A DNA stretch of 64,000 nucleotides from Lachnospiraceae bacterium. Its GTDB lineage: Bacteria; Bacillota; Clostridia; Lachnospirales; Lachnospiraceae. The stretch is taken from the NCBI GenBank assembly GCA_910576335.1, contig CAJTIU010000021.1, positions 27,787-91,786 of the forward strand, read 5' to 3'. Below the pieces are notes generated by a model that was not told the DNA's origin, did not search any database, and saw nothing but the letters and a program-made list of their open reading frames with translations. Within the stretch, counting starts at the first letter, position 1, and each line of letters begins with the position of its first letter. This document shows, one piece after another, positions 25,152-34,380 of this stretch. Position numbers and translations under genes: made by a program.

Positions 25152-25568
25152 ATGGACAGAGGAAAGGCAGGCTTGACGGTATTTTTTGAGGGGCCGTTCT
25201 GGGTTGGCGTGTTTGAGCGTGTCGAGGATGGGAAACTTTCGGTATGCCGGGTGGTTTTTGGGAGTGAACCCAGGGACTATGAGGTGTGGGAGTTTATCCT
25301 TAAAAATTATTATGGCTTGAAGTTTAGTCCGGCTGCCCCGGTGGCTGTGAGGGACGGAAAGGTGAACCCGAAGCGGAGGCAGAGGGAGGCCGGGAGGCAG
25401 ACCATGCAGGCGGGGATAGGTACGAAGTCCCAGCAGGCGCTGCAGTTGCAGAGGGAAGAGAGGAAGACGGAGCGCAGGCAGGCCGGCAGGGAGCAGAAGG
25501 AGGCCGAGAAGCAGCGGATGTTTGAGCTGAAACAGCAGAAGCGGAAGGAGAAGCACAGGGGCAGGTAG
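25152..25568 (+). CDS. yjdF: YjdF-family protein
   Basis: A 138-residue YjdF protein. The N-terminal 75 residues carry the family core (GKAGLTVFFEGPFWVGVFER, then VWEFILKNYYGLKFSP). The rest is a long, highly charged helix rich in Gln, Arg, Lys and Glu. YjdF proteins are of unknown biochemical role but are controlled by a riboswitch for toxic azaaromatic molecules, suggesting protection against such compounds. AAGGAGGG precedes the ATG. Confidence 0.88.
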   Translation: MDRGKAGLTVFFEGPFWVGVFERVEDGKLSVCRVVFGSEPRDYEVWEFILKNYYGLKFSPAAPVAVRDGKVNPKRRQREAGRQTMQAGIGTKSQQALQLQREERKTERRQAGREQKEAEKQRMFELKQQKRKEKHRGR

Positions 25569-25683
25569 GCTTTTGTGTTTCGGGTATGGTTGTATCAATG
25601 GGTATCAGTCGGGAGCTTTTGGCGGGATGTCTTGTATAATGGTGGCAAGGAGCCGAAAACTTTTATTATGAAAGGAGCACATT

Positions 25684-25881
25684 ATGGAAGAATTAAAATC
25701 TATTATGGAGAAGTTTGCTGCATCGGGGTGGGATTTGATATCTGTTCCGGCACAGCAATGGTTAGACGGGAAGTTTGACAGGGAAGCATTCATATCAGCG
25801 GTTAAGCAGGCGGATAGGGAATGCGGGAGCTGCGGCTGTGAGATGGACCCGCTTTATAAAAGGGCTCTGGAATTGATCTAA
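25684..25881 (+). CDS. Small hypothetical protein (65 residues)
   Basis: A 65-residue acidic helical protein with a CGSCGCEMD cysteine motif near its end. A consensus AAAGGAG site precedes the ATG, and a TATAAT box lies at 25635-25640 in a sequence context (GCGGGATGTCTTG) much like that before the GNAT gene. Family unknown. It looks like a small cytosolic protein that may bind metal. Confidence 0.55.
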   Translation: MEELKSIMEKFAASGWDLISVPAQQWLDGKFDREAFISAVKQADRECGSCGCEMDPLYKRALELI

Positions 25882-25955
25882 AGGTATTTTCAATTCATTT
25901 TTGTGGAGATAGCGGGCCTTTGGCGGATGAGACATGGGAAAGGGGGTGGCGCGTA

Positions 25956-26519
25956 ATGAGCGATCTAATGGAATTTGGGAGCAGAGATGAGTTTAGAAAA
26001 TGGCTCTGTGATAACTGCCTTTCAAGTGCCGGTATTTGGGTTTTGTTTGGCAAGGCTGGCGGACCGAAAACAATAAAGGCGGGAGAAGCGCTGGAAGAAG
26101 CGCTCTGCTTTGGATGGATTGACGGCCAGATGGAAAAGATTGACGAGAAAACTTATAAAAAGTATTTTTCGGTGCGCAGGGAGAATAGCAAGTGGTCGGA
26201 CAAAAATAAGGAATTAGCCAAAAGGCTTGAAGAGCAGGGGCGTATGACTGATCATGGCAGAAAGAAAATAGAGGATGCCAAAAAGAACGGCCAATGGGAT
26301 GCGGTAAATCCGCTGGCGGTTATTACGGAAGAGCAGATTGCGCGGCTTTCTGCGATATTGGAAAGCTATGAGCCAGCTTACACAAATTTTCAGGCGATGT
26401 CTTTATCTGTGAAGAAGACTTATACACGGGCGTTTCTTGACGCAAAGACGGATGCCGGACGGGAAAAGCGGATTGCGTGGATGGTGGATAGACTTAATAA
26501 AAATCTAAAACCTATGTAG
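25956..26519 (+). CDS. YdeI/OmpD-associated-like protein (cargo)
   Basis: A 187-residue protein of the YdeI family: an EFRKWLCDNCLSSAGIWVLF start, the EALEEALCFGWIDGQ signature near residues 45-60, and the closing VKKTYTRAFLDAKTDAGREK and RIAWMVDRL. YdeI-like proteins are linked to stress or antimicrobial peptide resistance in Bacillus, but the mechanism is unclear. The ATG at 25956 follows AAAGGGGGTGG. Last gene of the tail-module cargo cassette. Confidence 0.82.
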   Translation: MSDLMEFGSRDEFRKWLCDNCLSSAGIWVLFGKAGGPKTIKAGEALEEALCFGWIDGQMEKIDEKTYKKYFSVRRENSKWSDKNKELAKRLEEQGRMTDHGRKKIEDAKKNGQWDAVNPLAVITEEQIARLSAILESYEPAYTNFQAMSLSVKKTYTRAFLDAKTDAGREKRIAWMVDRLNKNLKPM

Positions 26520-26598
26520 TCGGTACATGTGCTTATTGATAGAATGTGTTTTGAAAGATTCTTATTTTTTAAGGAGATTATGATTGTTTTTAGGGAAG

Positions 26599-26627
26599 GC
26601 ATCAGTCTGAAAGGGCTGGTGCTTTTT
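26599..26627 (+). terminator. Hairpin with T-run before the tail hub gene
   Basis: GCATCAG (26599-26605) pairs with CTGGTGC (26616-26622) and a T-run follows. It separates the cargo cassette from the tail genes. A near copy of this hairpin occurs at 30493-30522. Confidence 0.6.
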
Positions 26628-26647
26628 GCGTGGAAGGGGGTGTTTTC

Positions 26648-28480
26648 ATGTATCCGGTGAGCGAGGCGTTCCTGCGGGCGGTGCAGGAGAATACCCGGAG
26701 GTATTATTGGACGGGGCGGATCACTACGAAGGGCGGGGCGGTGTATCCGTTCGGGTATGAGGATATTGTGAAGGGGAGCGGGTATATTTCGGCTCAGTGC
26801 TGCGGGAGTGCGGAGATTGAGCTGGGGACGGTGTATGCGGCGGAGATGGGTGTTACGCTGTTTTCCCAGGTGGACCGATATGTGCTGGATGGGGCGAAGG
26901 TGGAGCTTTTCTATCATCTGCGGGTGGAGGGCGGTGGGTTTGAGGAAGTGCCGATGGGGATTTTTGAGGTGAGCGAGGCGAACCGGACGGCACACTGCCT
27001 GGAACTGAAAGCCTATGATTATATGCTACGGTTTGAGAAGAGTTTTAACGGGTTTGAGTCTGTGGGGAATGCCTGGGCTTTTCTGGAGTTGTGTTGTAAG
27101 GCCTGCGGTGTGGAGATGCAGAACACGAGAGCGGAGATTGAGGGTATGCCCAATGGGAGGGAGCTGCTTTCGGTCTACCCGGAGAATGATATTGGGACGT
27201 ACCGGGACGTGCTGTTTTTTGTGGGGCAGGTGCTGGGCGGGTTTTTCTGTATCAACCGGCGGGGGAGGCTGGAGCTTCGGAAGTATGGGGCGGAGCCGGT
27301 GCTGGAGGTGCAGGGGAGGCATCGGTTTTCCAGCAGTTTTTCTGATTTTATTACCAGGTATACGGCGGTGAGTTCTACGAACCTGCGGACGCAGACGGCG
27401 GAGTATTATGGGCTGGAGGTGGACGACGGGCTGACCATGAATCTGGGGGTGAACCCGCTTCTGCAGTTTGGGTTGGAGGAGACCAGGAGGCAGTTGTGCG
27501 GGAATATACTGGCTGACCTGGCGGCGGTGAATTATGTGCCTTTTGACTCCAGTACCATAGGGAATCCGGCTTTGGACTTGGGGGATGTGCTGACGTTTAC
27601 GGGCGGGCAGGCGGACGAGGAGCAGATGACCTGTATCACGTCTTTCCATTGCAGGATTGGCGGGAGGCAGAGCCTGAAATGTGTGGGGAAGAATCCCAGG
27701 CTGGCGCAGGCGAAGTCTAAGAATGACAAGAATATTTCCGGGCTTTTGAACCAGATTGAGGCCGGGAAGGTGGGGATTCATACGTTTACCAATGTTTCTG
27801 CTTATGTGGTGGCGGAGGACAGGGTGCGGGTGATCAGTATTGAGTTTGCGGCGAAGGAAGAGACCCATGTGCAGTTTTTTGGGCAGGCAGTTGTGGACGT
27901 GAGGGCGGCGCAGGTGGAGCGGAGGGCTTGTGCGTCCGGGAGTATCGTGGTTCCGATTCCGGCGGGGACTGGCGGAGGAACGGATGGCGGAACCGGGGGA
28001 AGTACGGAGGATGTCACGGTGGAGGTGGAGCTTCCGGTCATTTGGACGGAGGACGGGAAGGCGGTTGTTTTTGTTACTTATGAGTTGAATGATTCGGAGA
28101 TTCTGGTCCACCGGCCGGTGGAGACCTGGGGGAGCGGGAGGCATATTCTGTCTTTGTATTATCCGATTGATGGTCTTGTGCCGAACATTACCAATACGTT
28201 CAATGTGTATCTGCGGATGGAGGGCGGCACGGGGGAGATTGAGACGGGCAGGTGTATTGCTTCTATTAGCGGGCAGGGCATGGCTGCGGCTGCTGCCTGG
28301 GGCGGTACGGTTACGGTGGAGGAATCTGTGGGGCGGTTTGCTTTGGGCGGCGGCCTGGGGATGAAGGTGTTTGCCGGGGATATGGGGATTGAGACTATGG
28401 AGCTGGTGCAGAAGAGTTATGGTGATAGTATTGGGAAGGCGCTGATTGGGGCGTTTGGAAGACCTTTTGAGATTGGTTAG
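26648..28480 (+). CDS. Phage tail protein (tail-associated hub/baseplate type)
   Basis: A 610-residue protein starting YPVSEAFLRAVQENTRRYYW, a common opening of tail hub proteins in Clostridia siphoviruses. Residues 1-130 and about 180-340 look like the beta-rich hub domains; a Gly/Thr-rich linker near 435-455 (GTGGGTDGGTGGSTED) separates a C-terminal beta-domain that may contact the host. It should cap the tail tube and connect to the receptor-binding protein. Start chosen at 26648 after AAGGGGGTG. Confidence 0.8.
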   Translation: MYPVSEAFLRAVQENTRRYYWTGRITTKGGAVYPFGYEDIVKGSGYISAQCCGSAEIELGTVYAAEMGVTLFSQVDRYVLDGAKVELFYHLRVEGGGFEEVPMGIFEVSEANRTAHCLELKAYDYMLRFEKSFNGFESVGNAWAFLELCCKACGVEMQNTRAEIEGMPNGRELLSVYPENDIGTYRDVLFFVGQVLGGFFCINRRGRLELRKYGAEPVLEVQGRHRFSSSFSDFITRYTAVSSTNLRTQTAEYYGLEVDDGLTMNLGVNPLLQFGLEETRRQLCGNILADLAAVNYVPFDSSTIGNPALDLGDVLTFTGGQADEEQMTCITSFHCRIGGRQSLKCVGKNPRLAQAKSKNDKNISGLLNQIEAGKVGIHTFTNVSAYVVAEDRVRVISIEFAAKEETHVQFFGQAVVDVRAAQVERRACASGSIVVPIPAGTGGGTDGGTGGSTEDVTVEVELPVIWTEDGKAVVFVTYELNDSEILVHRPVETWGSGRHILSLYYPIDGLVPNITNTFNVYLRMEGGTGEIETGRCIASISGQGMAAAAAWGGTVTVEESVGRFALGGGLGMKVFAGDMGIETMELVQKSYGDSIGKALIGAFGRPFEIG

Positions 28481-28496
28481 GAAGGAGTGGGCGTGT

Positions 28497-29903
28497 ATGA
28501 GGCTGAAAGGGACAATGGTTCTGGAACTGACGGATGGGGCCACGGGGGAGGTGGAGACGGTCACGGAGGAAAATATGGTGACGGAGGCTGTGAATGATAT
28601 CCTGGGGATGAACCCCATGGGGGTGTTTTATTCGGAGAAGCATCTGGCGGATGTGATGTCGTGGAACGGGACCATGCTGCCGGTCTGCCCGAACATGATA
28701 GGGGGGATTCTGTTGTTTCCCAAGGCGCTGGAGGAGGATGCGGGGCATATTTATGAGTTGTCGGACAATCTGCCGGTGGCCTATGCTTCCAATAATGTGA
28801 ATACTACGGCCAATGCGGCCAGGGGGAGTCTGAACCAGACGGAGAGCAAGGTTTTGGAGGATGGGTATAAGTTTGTGTGGGAGTTTACGCCGAGCCAGGG
28901 GAACGGGACGATTGCGGCGGTGGCGCTGACCAGCGCCCAGGGCGGGCAGAACGGGTACGGGAGCCTGGTGGGGGATGGCAGTGCATTTCTGCAGATCAAG
29001 AAGCTGGATATCGGGGATCTGGGGAAGGCGAAGCAGGTTGTGTTGTTTGAGGCGGCGGAGATGGATTTTGAGAGGAACCTGCTATATTCGATTTCGTTTG
29101 AGGATTCCAGTGTGAGGGTGCGGAAGGTGAGGCTGCCGGTTTTCAGTGTGGGGCTGAATGAGAAGCTGGATGATTCCACTTATACGGTTTTGGAGGACCA
29201 TGCGGTTCCTGTGGAGACGTTTTTGTTTCTGGGGAGCTATACGTTGTATGGGGAGTTCCTGGACGGGAAGGACGGGTATTGGTACGGGTTTTCCAATGAG
29301 GGCAATTCTTCCGGGAGCGCCAGGGTGCTCTGGGTGAGGATTTCCAAGGCGAATTATTCGGTGACAGAGGGGGAGTGGACGCTTTCCAATGCGAAGCTGA
29401 TGGCCGTTGGGGAGCGGGATATGAGCGGGAGTTATCCGGAGCGGAAGTGTCGGTGTTGTATGAGGAACGGGTATCTGTATGTGCCGGCCTATGACAAGAA
29501 GGGGATTTATAAGATCAATGTGGCGAATACGGCGGATGTGTCGCTGATTGCTTTTGGGTTTACGTCTAAGATGAAGCCGCTTTGTGAGTCGGGGACTTGT
29601 GAGCTGTTCCTAACTTTGGTTGGGGATTTGATTGTGGGCGGGGATTTTCAGGTGACGGTGGAGGATGTGGTTATCCATACCCAGGGGAGCGCGAGGCTGG
29701 GGAGCGCGGCTACGCCGCTGTTTCAGTATAAGCAGTTTCTGGTGGGGTGGGGAGGCAGTTATGGGAATGAGTACCGGCATATGTATCTGCTGACGCCTTA
29801 TCTGGCTACGATCAATAATCTTTCTTCGGCGGTGGTGAAGGATGCGAATAAGACTATGAAGATCACTTATACGCTGACGGAGGCTGCGAGTGGGGAGGGG
29901 TGA
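28497..29903 (+). CDS. Tail fibre/receptor-binding protein candidate
   Basis: A 468-residue beta-rich protein between the tail hub and the holin, the usual place for the receptor-binding protein. There is no collagen-like repeat and no enzyme motif that I can see. Aromatic and Gly-rich strands (DGKDGYWYGFSNEGN, GSYGNEYRHMYLLTPY) suggest a beta-propeller or lectin-like surface. Start chosen at 28497 after GAAGGAGTG. Function is inferred from position and composition. Confidence 0.6.
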   Translation: MRLKGTMVLELTDGATGEVETVTEENMVTEAVNDILGMNPMGVFYSEKHLADVMSWNGTMLPVCPNMIGGILLFPKALEEDAGHIYELSDNLPVAYASNNVNTTANAARGSLNQTESKVLEDGYKFVWEFTPSQGNGTIAAVALTSAQGGQNGYGSLVGDGSAFLQIKKLDIGDLGKAKQVVLFEAAEMDFERNLLYSISFEDSSVRVRKVRLPVFSVGLNEKLDDSTYTVLEDHAVPVETFLFLGSYTLYGEFLDGKDGYWYGFSNEGNSSGSARVLWVRISKANYSVTEGEWTLSNAKLMAVGERDMSGSYPERKCRCCMRNGYLYVPAYDKKGIYKINVANTADVSLIAFGFTSKMKPLCESGTCELFLTLVGDLIVGGDFQVTVEDVVIHTQGSARLGSAATPLFQYKQFLVGWGGSYGNEYRHMYLLTPYLATINNLSSAVVKDANKTMKITYTLTEAASGEG

Positions 29904-30041
29904 GAAAGGTATGGAAAATGGCGGAGAATGATTTGAGATAGGTGAGAATGGTGTGCGGATATTGGATTGGGAACAGGGCGACGGCTTTTGGGAGCGGGCC
30001 GCTTTTTCCATAGAAAAATCAAAGAAAGCGAGGGATTTTGT

Positions 30042-30449
30042 ATGAAGGAGTTTGTGAGTGTGATAGAGTGCGGGTTTGCGGCTATGGGCGGATACCTGGG
30101 CTGGGCCATGGGCGGGTTTGACGGTTTTCTGTATGCCCTGGTGGTGTTTGTGGCGGTGGATTATGTGACGGGGCTGATGGCCGCGGCGGTGGAGAAGAGG
30201 TTGTCCAGCGGTGTGGGGTTCCGGGGGATTTTTAAAAAGGTTGTGATTTTTTGTCTGGTGGCTCTGGGGCATATTTTGGACACACATATCATTCAGAACG
30301 GGAGCGCGGTGCGGACGGCGGTGATTTTCTTTTATCTGTCCAATGAGGGGATTTCGATTCTGGAGAATGCGGCCAGGATTGGGCTGCCGGTGCCGGAGAA
30401 GCTGAAAGGGGTTCTGGCGCAGTTGCGGGAGGAAAAAGGGAAGGAGTAG
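30042..30449 (+). CDS. Phage holin (phi29/Cph1 class)
   Basis: A 135-residue membrane protein with hydrophobic segments near residues 10-25, 27-47, 70-85 and 92-108, and the typical VAVDYVTGLMAA motif near residues 38-49. This family makes the membrane holes that release the endolysin. A cytoplasmic charged tail (EKLKGVLAQLREEKGKE) ends the protein. The ATG at 30042 has GAGGG upstream; a longer frame from 29967 adds an unrelated leader. Confidence 0.9.
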   Translation: MKEFVSVIECGFAAMGGYLGWAMGGFDGFLYALVVFVAVDYVTGLMAAAVEKRLSSGVGFRGIFKKVVIFCLVALGHILDTHIIQNGSAVRTAVIFFYLSNEGISILENAARIGLPVPEKLKGVLAQLREEKGKE

Positions 30450-30492
30450 GAGACGGTACGGAGGGTGATATTTTGTAGGGTTTTTGTGAGTG

Positions 30493-30522
30493 GGCATCAG
30501 TGTGAAAGCTGGTGCCTTTTTT
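30493..30522 (+). terminator. Terminator-like hairpin between holin and endolysin
   Basis: GGCATCAG (30493-30500) pairs with CTGGTGCC (30509-30516) and six T's follow. It may partly stop transcription before the endolysin gene. The near copy at 26599 suggests a mobile or conserved phage intergenic hairpin. Confidence 0.6.
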
Positions 30523-30581
30523 CGTGCAGTAAATTGGAGAATGTTTCCGGGCGGGGAACGGGAGAAGGAGAGTGATTTTGT

Positions 30582-32180
30582 ATGAAGCTGATTCAGAAGT
30601 TTTTAACGGAGTCCGGGTGTTACCGGGCGGGGAGGAAGATTGCGGTGAAGGGGCTGATGATTCATTCGGTGGGGTGTCCCCAGCCGAAGGCTTCTGTGTT
30701 TATGAAGAACTGGGATAAGGCGGATGCGGGGGTCTGTGTCCATGCCATTGTGGAGCCGGGAGGGGATGTGTACCAGCTTCTGCCCTGGGATTATAGGGGA
30801 TGGCACTGCGGCGGTGACGGGAACGGGACGCATATTGGGGTGGAGATGACGGAGCCTGCCACAATCCGGTATACGGGCGGTTCGGACTGGACGGAGACCG
30901 GGGACGGGAGGAATACGGAGAGCCATGTGCTTGCTACTTATCAGTATGCGGTGGAGCTGTTTGCTTATCTGTGCCGGATGTTTGGGCTGGACCCTCTGGC
31001 GGACGGGGTTGTGGTTTCCCATTCCGAGGGGCATAGGAGGGGGATTGCAAGCAATCACGGGGACGTGGAGCATATCTGGAAGAGGTTTGGGCTGTCTATG
31101 GGGCAGTTTCGGAAGGATATTAAGGCGGCTATGGACGGCGCGGAAAGCGGGAGCGGCGGTGCTGGGGATGGAGGTTCTGGCGCGGGTGTTTCCGGGCTTA
31201 CAAGGATTATGGGGAAGGCTGTGGCGACGGCGGAGCAGATGCGGGAGTATGTGAAGGGGAAGAATCCGGGGGTGGCGCAGTCGGTTTTGGATATGGTGCC
31301 GCTGTATCTGTCGGAAGGGGAGGCCGAGGGCGTGAGAGGGGATGTGGCTTTTGCCCAGTCGTGCCTGGAGACGGGGAATTTTACGTTTTCGGGTTCGGCG
31401 GTCTCTTTGGAGCAGAATAATTTTGCCGGGATGGGCGTGGTGAAAAACGGGGTGAAGGGGCTGTGTTTTGATACGGCGCTGCTTGGTATCCGGTGCCAGG
31501 TGCAGCATTTGAAAGCCTATGCCTGTACGGAGGATTTGGTGAATGGGAATGTGGACCCGCGCTTTAGGTATGTGGCAAGGGGGTGTGCGCCTTATGTGGA
31601 GTGGCTGGGTGTCCAGGAGAATCCCCAGGGGAAAGGCTGGGCTGCGGGAGCCGGGTATGGGGAGAAGGTCCTGGGGATTTTGAGGGAGATTACCGGGGAG
31701 GCCGGGAGCGGCGGAAGCTGTGGCGGTGTGCCGGGGAATCCGGTGGAGCCTATGGCCGGGTTTGTGAAGGTGTTCTATAAGGGCAGGGACGGGGTGAATG
31801 TGCGGACTGCTCCCTGCATGGGGGACAATGTGGACCAGGTGGTGTATGAGGGGATTTATACGGTGACGGGCATCAGTGCGGATAAGCGGTGGTACAGGCT
31901 GAAATCTGGGCTTTTTATTACGGCGGATGCGGAGTATGTGATGTTCATGGAGAGGCTGCCGGGGAAGTCTTCTTATCTGGTTCGGGTGGATATCCCGGAC
32001 TTGAATATCCGTAAGGGGCCGGGGACGGATTTTGCCCGGACGGGGCTGTTTACGGGTGCGGGTGTGTTTACGGTTGTGGAGGAAGCGGACGGGAAGGGAG
32101 CCGGGAAGTGGGGGCTTTTGAAGTCGTATAAGAGGGAGCGGAACGGGTGGATTTCGCTGGATTTTGTGACGAGGCTGTAA
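30582..32180 (+). CDS. Modular endolysin: amidase, glucosaminidase and two SH3 domains
   Basis: A 532-residue lysin. Residues about 15-185 form an N-acetylmuramoyl-L-alanine amidase (type 2), with zinc-site histidines in MIHSVGC, the HCGGDGNGTHIGVEM segment and the HSEGHRRG segment. After a Gly-rich linker (about 186-207) comes a glucosaminidase domain (about 208-375; FAQSCLETGNFTFSG, then NNFAGMGV). Two SH3-type wall-binding repeats follow (about 390-455, 465-532; VNVRTAP and LNIRKGP). Two cutting activities in one lysin are common in Clostridia phages. No signal peptide, so it depends on the holin. Confidence 0.93.
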   Translation: MKLIQKFLTESGCYRAGRKIAVKGLMIHSVGCPQPKASVFMKNWDKADAGVCVHAIVEPGGDVYQLLPWDYRGWHCGGDGNGTHIGVEMTEPATIRYTGGSDWTETGDGRNTESHVLATYQYAVELFAYLCRMFGLDPLADGVVVSHSEGHRRGIASNHGDVEHIWKRFGLSMGQFRKDIKAAMDGAESGSGGAGDGGSGAGVSGLTRIMGKAVATAEQMREYVKGKNPGVAQSVLDMVPLYLSEGEAEGVRGDVAFAQSCLETGNFTFSGSAVSLEQNNFAGMGVVKNGVKGLCFDTALLGIRCQVQHLKAYACTEDLVNGNVDPRFRYVARGCAPYVEWLGVQENPQGKGWAAGAGYGEKVLGILREITGEAGSGGSCGGVPGNPVEPMAGFVKVFYKGRDGVNVRTAPCMGDNVDQVVYEGIYTVTGISADKRWYRLKSGLFITADAEYVMFMERLPGKSSYLVRVDIPDLNIRKGPGTDFARTGLFTGAGVFTVVEEADGKGAGKWGLLKSYKRERNGWISLDFVTRL

Positions 32181-32335
32181 GGGCGTTTTTGTTGAGGGGC
32201 AGGGATGCCTTATTTTTTTGTCTTGCTATATGCTGCCGGAGGGCTGTTGAGGTCTGGGGCGCGTCGGCCGGGAGATTCCCCGGCGGTACATACCATGCCA
32301 TTGGTATGAATTTTGGAAAGGTAAGGGAATTGGTT

Positions 32336-32584
32336 ATGACGGTGATGGAGCTGGACGCGCTGAAAGACGTGGATGTGAGGACTGTGGAGAAGGAAGGGCT
32401 TGTGGATATCCGGGAGGTGGAGATTGACCGGAGCCTGCCGCTGGAGGAACGGAAGAGGGCTTATCTGGAGGCGGTGGGGAATCCTTATGCGGTGCGTGTG
32501 GGGGATATGAAGGTGAGGGTACGGTTTGCGGAGGATGGGGGCTCTTTTGAAGAGGCTTTTGAAAATATGCTGCGGAATGTTTAA
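32336..32584 (+). CDS. DUF6870-type small protein
   Basis: An 82-residue acidic protein with the phrase VDIREVEIDRSLPLEERKRAYL and the NPYAVRVGDMKVRVRFAE core, which I recognise as the DUF6870 family found beside serine recombinase cassettes in Clostridia. The likely start is the ATG at 32336, matching the family N-terminus; an ATG at 32306 is also in frame. Role unknown; its place just before three recombinases hints at a link to integration or its control. Confidence 0.65.
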   Translation: MTVMELDALKDVDVRTVEKEGLVDIREVEIDRSLPLEERKRAYLEAVGNPYAVRVGDMKVRVRFAEDGGSFEEAFENMLRNV

Positions 32585-32604
32585 AATAACATTGGACTTT
32601 TGGG

Positions 32605-32656
32605 GGCGGAGGCGCTATGATTGTCTTAGGGACAAGTTAGTGCATCCGCCTTTTTG
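32605..32656 (+). terminator. Terminator before the recombinase operon
   Basis: GGCGGA (32605-32610) pairs with TCCGCC (32645-32650), with further inner pairs (TTGTC/GACAA), and TTTTT follows. It insulates the recombinase operon from the phage late genes. Confidence 0.75.
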
Positions 32657-32699
32657 ATTTTGCAGGTGATTCTGGCAAATTAGAAAGGAGCGGAAGCAC

Positions 32700-34379
32700 A
32701 TGAAGAACAAACAATTCAAGAAGATCTATCATGCCGCCATCTATGTCCGGCTGTCGAAGGAGGATGGCGATGTTGCGGGCGCGTCTAAGGCGGAGAGCAA
32801 CAGCATTTCTAATCAGAAAGAGTTAATCAGAGATTTCCTGAAGGATAAAGAGGATATTGTGGTGGTGTCGGAACGGGTGGACGACGGGTACAGCGGTTCC
32901 AGTTTTGAGCGGCCTGGGTTCCAGCAGATGCTGGAGGATATACGGCGGGGCGCGGTGGACTGTGTGATCGTCAAGGATCTGTCTAGGTTCGGGCGTGAGT
33001 ACATTGATACGGGACGCTATATTGAGCGGCTGTTCCCGGCTCTTGGGGTGCGCTTTATTGCGGTGAATGACCATTATGACAGTTTGAGAGGGGACGGGCA
33101 GGGGGACGAGATTCTGGTTCCTTTTAAGAACCTGATCAATGACGCTTACTGCCGGGATATTTCGGTGAAGATCCGGAGCCATTTGGAAGTGAAGCGGAGG
33201 AACGGGGAGTTTATCGGCGCTTTTGCGCCTTATGGGTATCAGAAGGACGGTGAGGACCGCCATAGGCTTGTGGTTGATGCTTATGCGGCCGGGGTGGTGC
33301 GGGATATTTTCCGTATGAAGCTGCACGGCATGAGCCAGGATGCCATTGCCGGGAAGCTGAATAGGGACGGTATCCTTTCTCCGATGGAGTATAAGAACAG
33401 CCGGGGTATCAATTTCCGGACGGCGTTCCGGGTGAAGGCGGCGTCCGGGTGGAGCCCGGTGGCGGTGAGGCGTATTCTGGAAAATGAGGTCTATATTGGA
33501 AATCTGGTGCAGGGGAGGCAGTCCACGCCGAACCATAAGGTGAAGAAATCCATACGGAAGGATAAAGGGGACTGGGTGAGGGTTGAGAAGAACCATGAGC
33601 CGGTGGTCAGCGAGAGGGATTTTGCGGTTGTTCAGAAGCTGCTGGGGATGGATACGAGGACGGCGCCGGACAGGGGGGGCGTGTATCTGCTGTCCGGGAT
33701 TGCCGTGTGCGGGGACTGCGGGGCCCCGATGGTGCGGAAGGTGTCTTCGGTGAATGGGAAGAGGTATTGTTATTATATCTGTTCCGGGCATAAGGCGGGC
33801 GGGAGCTGCGGCCCTCACCGGATTCCGGTGCAGGCGCTGGAGGATGCGGTGTTTGTCCTGTTGAAGAGGCATATAGGGTGTATCCTGGATCTGGAGAGGG
33901 GGCTGGAATATGCGGGGACGGTGCCGTTTAGGGACTTGGATGTCCGGAAGCTGGAGGAACGGCGGGAGAAGCTGTTAGGCGAGGCGGAGAGGTGCCGGGA
34001 GCTGTGTATGATGCTTTATGAGGACATGAAGGACGGGGTGATCACGAAGGAGGATTATGTGGAGCTCCATGCCGCGTATGAGGCCAGGGGGAAGGAGGCG
34101 CAGGAGGCGGCAGGGAAGGCGGAGAGGGAGATCCGGGCTGTCCTGGAAGGGGATGAGGACAAGTACCGGTGGATTTCTTATTTTAAGGAGTATCGGGATA
34201 TCGGGGAGCTGACCAGGAATGTGGTGGTGGTCCTGATTTCGGAAGTGCGGGTGTATGACAGGGAGAATATTGAGGTGGTGTTTGATTTTGCGGACCAGTA
34301 CCGGCAGGCTTTGGAATATGTGGAGGGCAGGGAGTGTCCGGGACCGGAAGAGGTGTCTGCCGGAAGGGAGGCGGTCTGA
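32700..34379 (+). CDS. Large serine recombinase 1 of 3
   Basis: A 559-residue serine recombinase. The resolvase domain has the nucleophile in YVRLSKED near residues 18-25 and the conserved VKDLSRFGRE near 90-99. A recombinase domain (GAFAPYGYQ near 175-185) and a zinc ribbon (CGDCGAPM, then CSGHKAGGSCG) follow, then a coiled coil from about 415. Catalytic residues look intact. A good AAAGGAG site supports the start. It is the first of three consecutive recombinase genes at the prophage edge, one base apart or overlapping, probably co-translated. Confidence 0.95.
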   Translation: MKNKQFKKIYHAAIYVRLSKEDGDVAGASKAESNSISNQKELIRDFLKDKEDIVVVSERVDDGYSGSSFERPGFQQMLEDIRRGAVDCVIVKDLSRFGREYIDTGRYIERLFPALGVRFIAVNDHYDSLRGDGQGDEILVPFKNLINDAYCRDISVKIRSHLEVKRRNGEFIGAFAPYGYQKDGEDRHRLVVDAYAAGVVRDIFRMKLHGMSQDAIAGKLNRDGILSPMEYKNSRGINFRTAFRVKAASGWSPVAVRRILENEVYIGNLVQGRQSTPNHKVKKSIRKDKGDWVRVEKNHEPVVSERDFAVVQKLLGMDTRTAPDRGGVYLLSGIAVCGDCGAPMVRKVSSVNGKRYCYYICSGHKAGGSCGPHRIPVQALEDAVFVLLKRHIGCILDLERGLEYAGTVPFRDLDVRKLEERREKLLGEAERCRELCMMLYEDMKDGVITKEDYVELHAAYEARGKEAQEAAGKAEREIRAVLEGDEDKYRWISYFKEYRDIGELTRNVVVVLISEVRVYDRENIEVVFDFADQYRQALEYVEGRECPGPEEVSAGREAV

Positions 34380-34380
34380 C

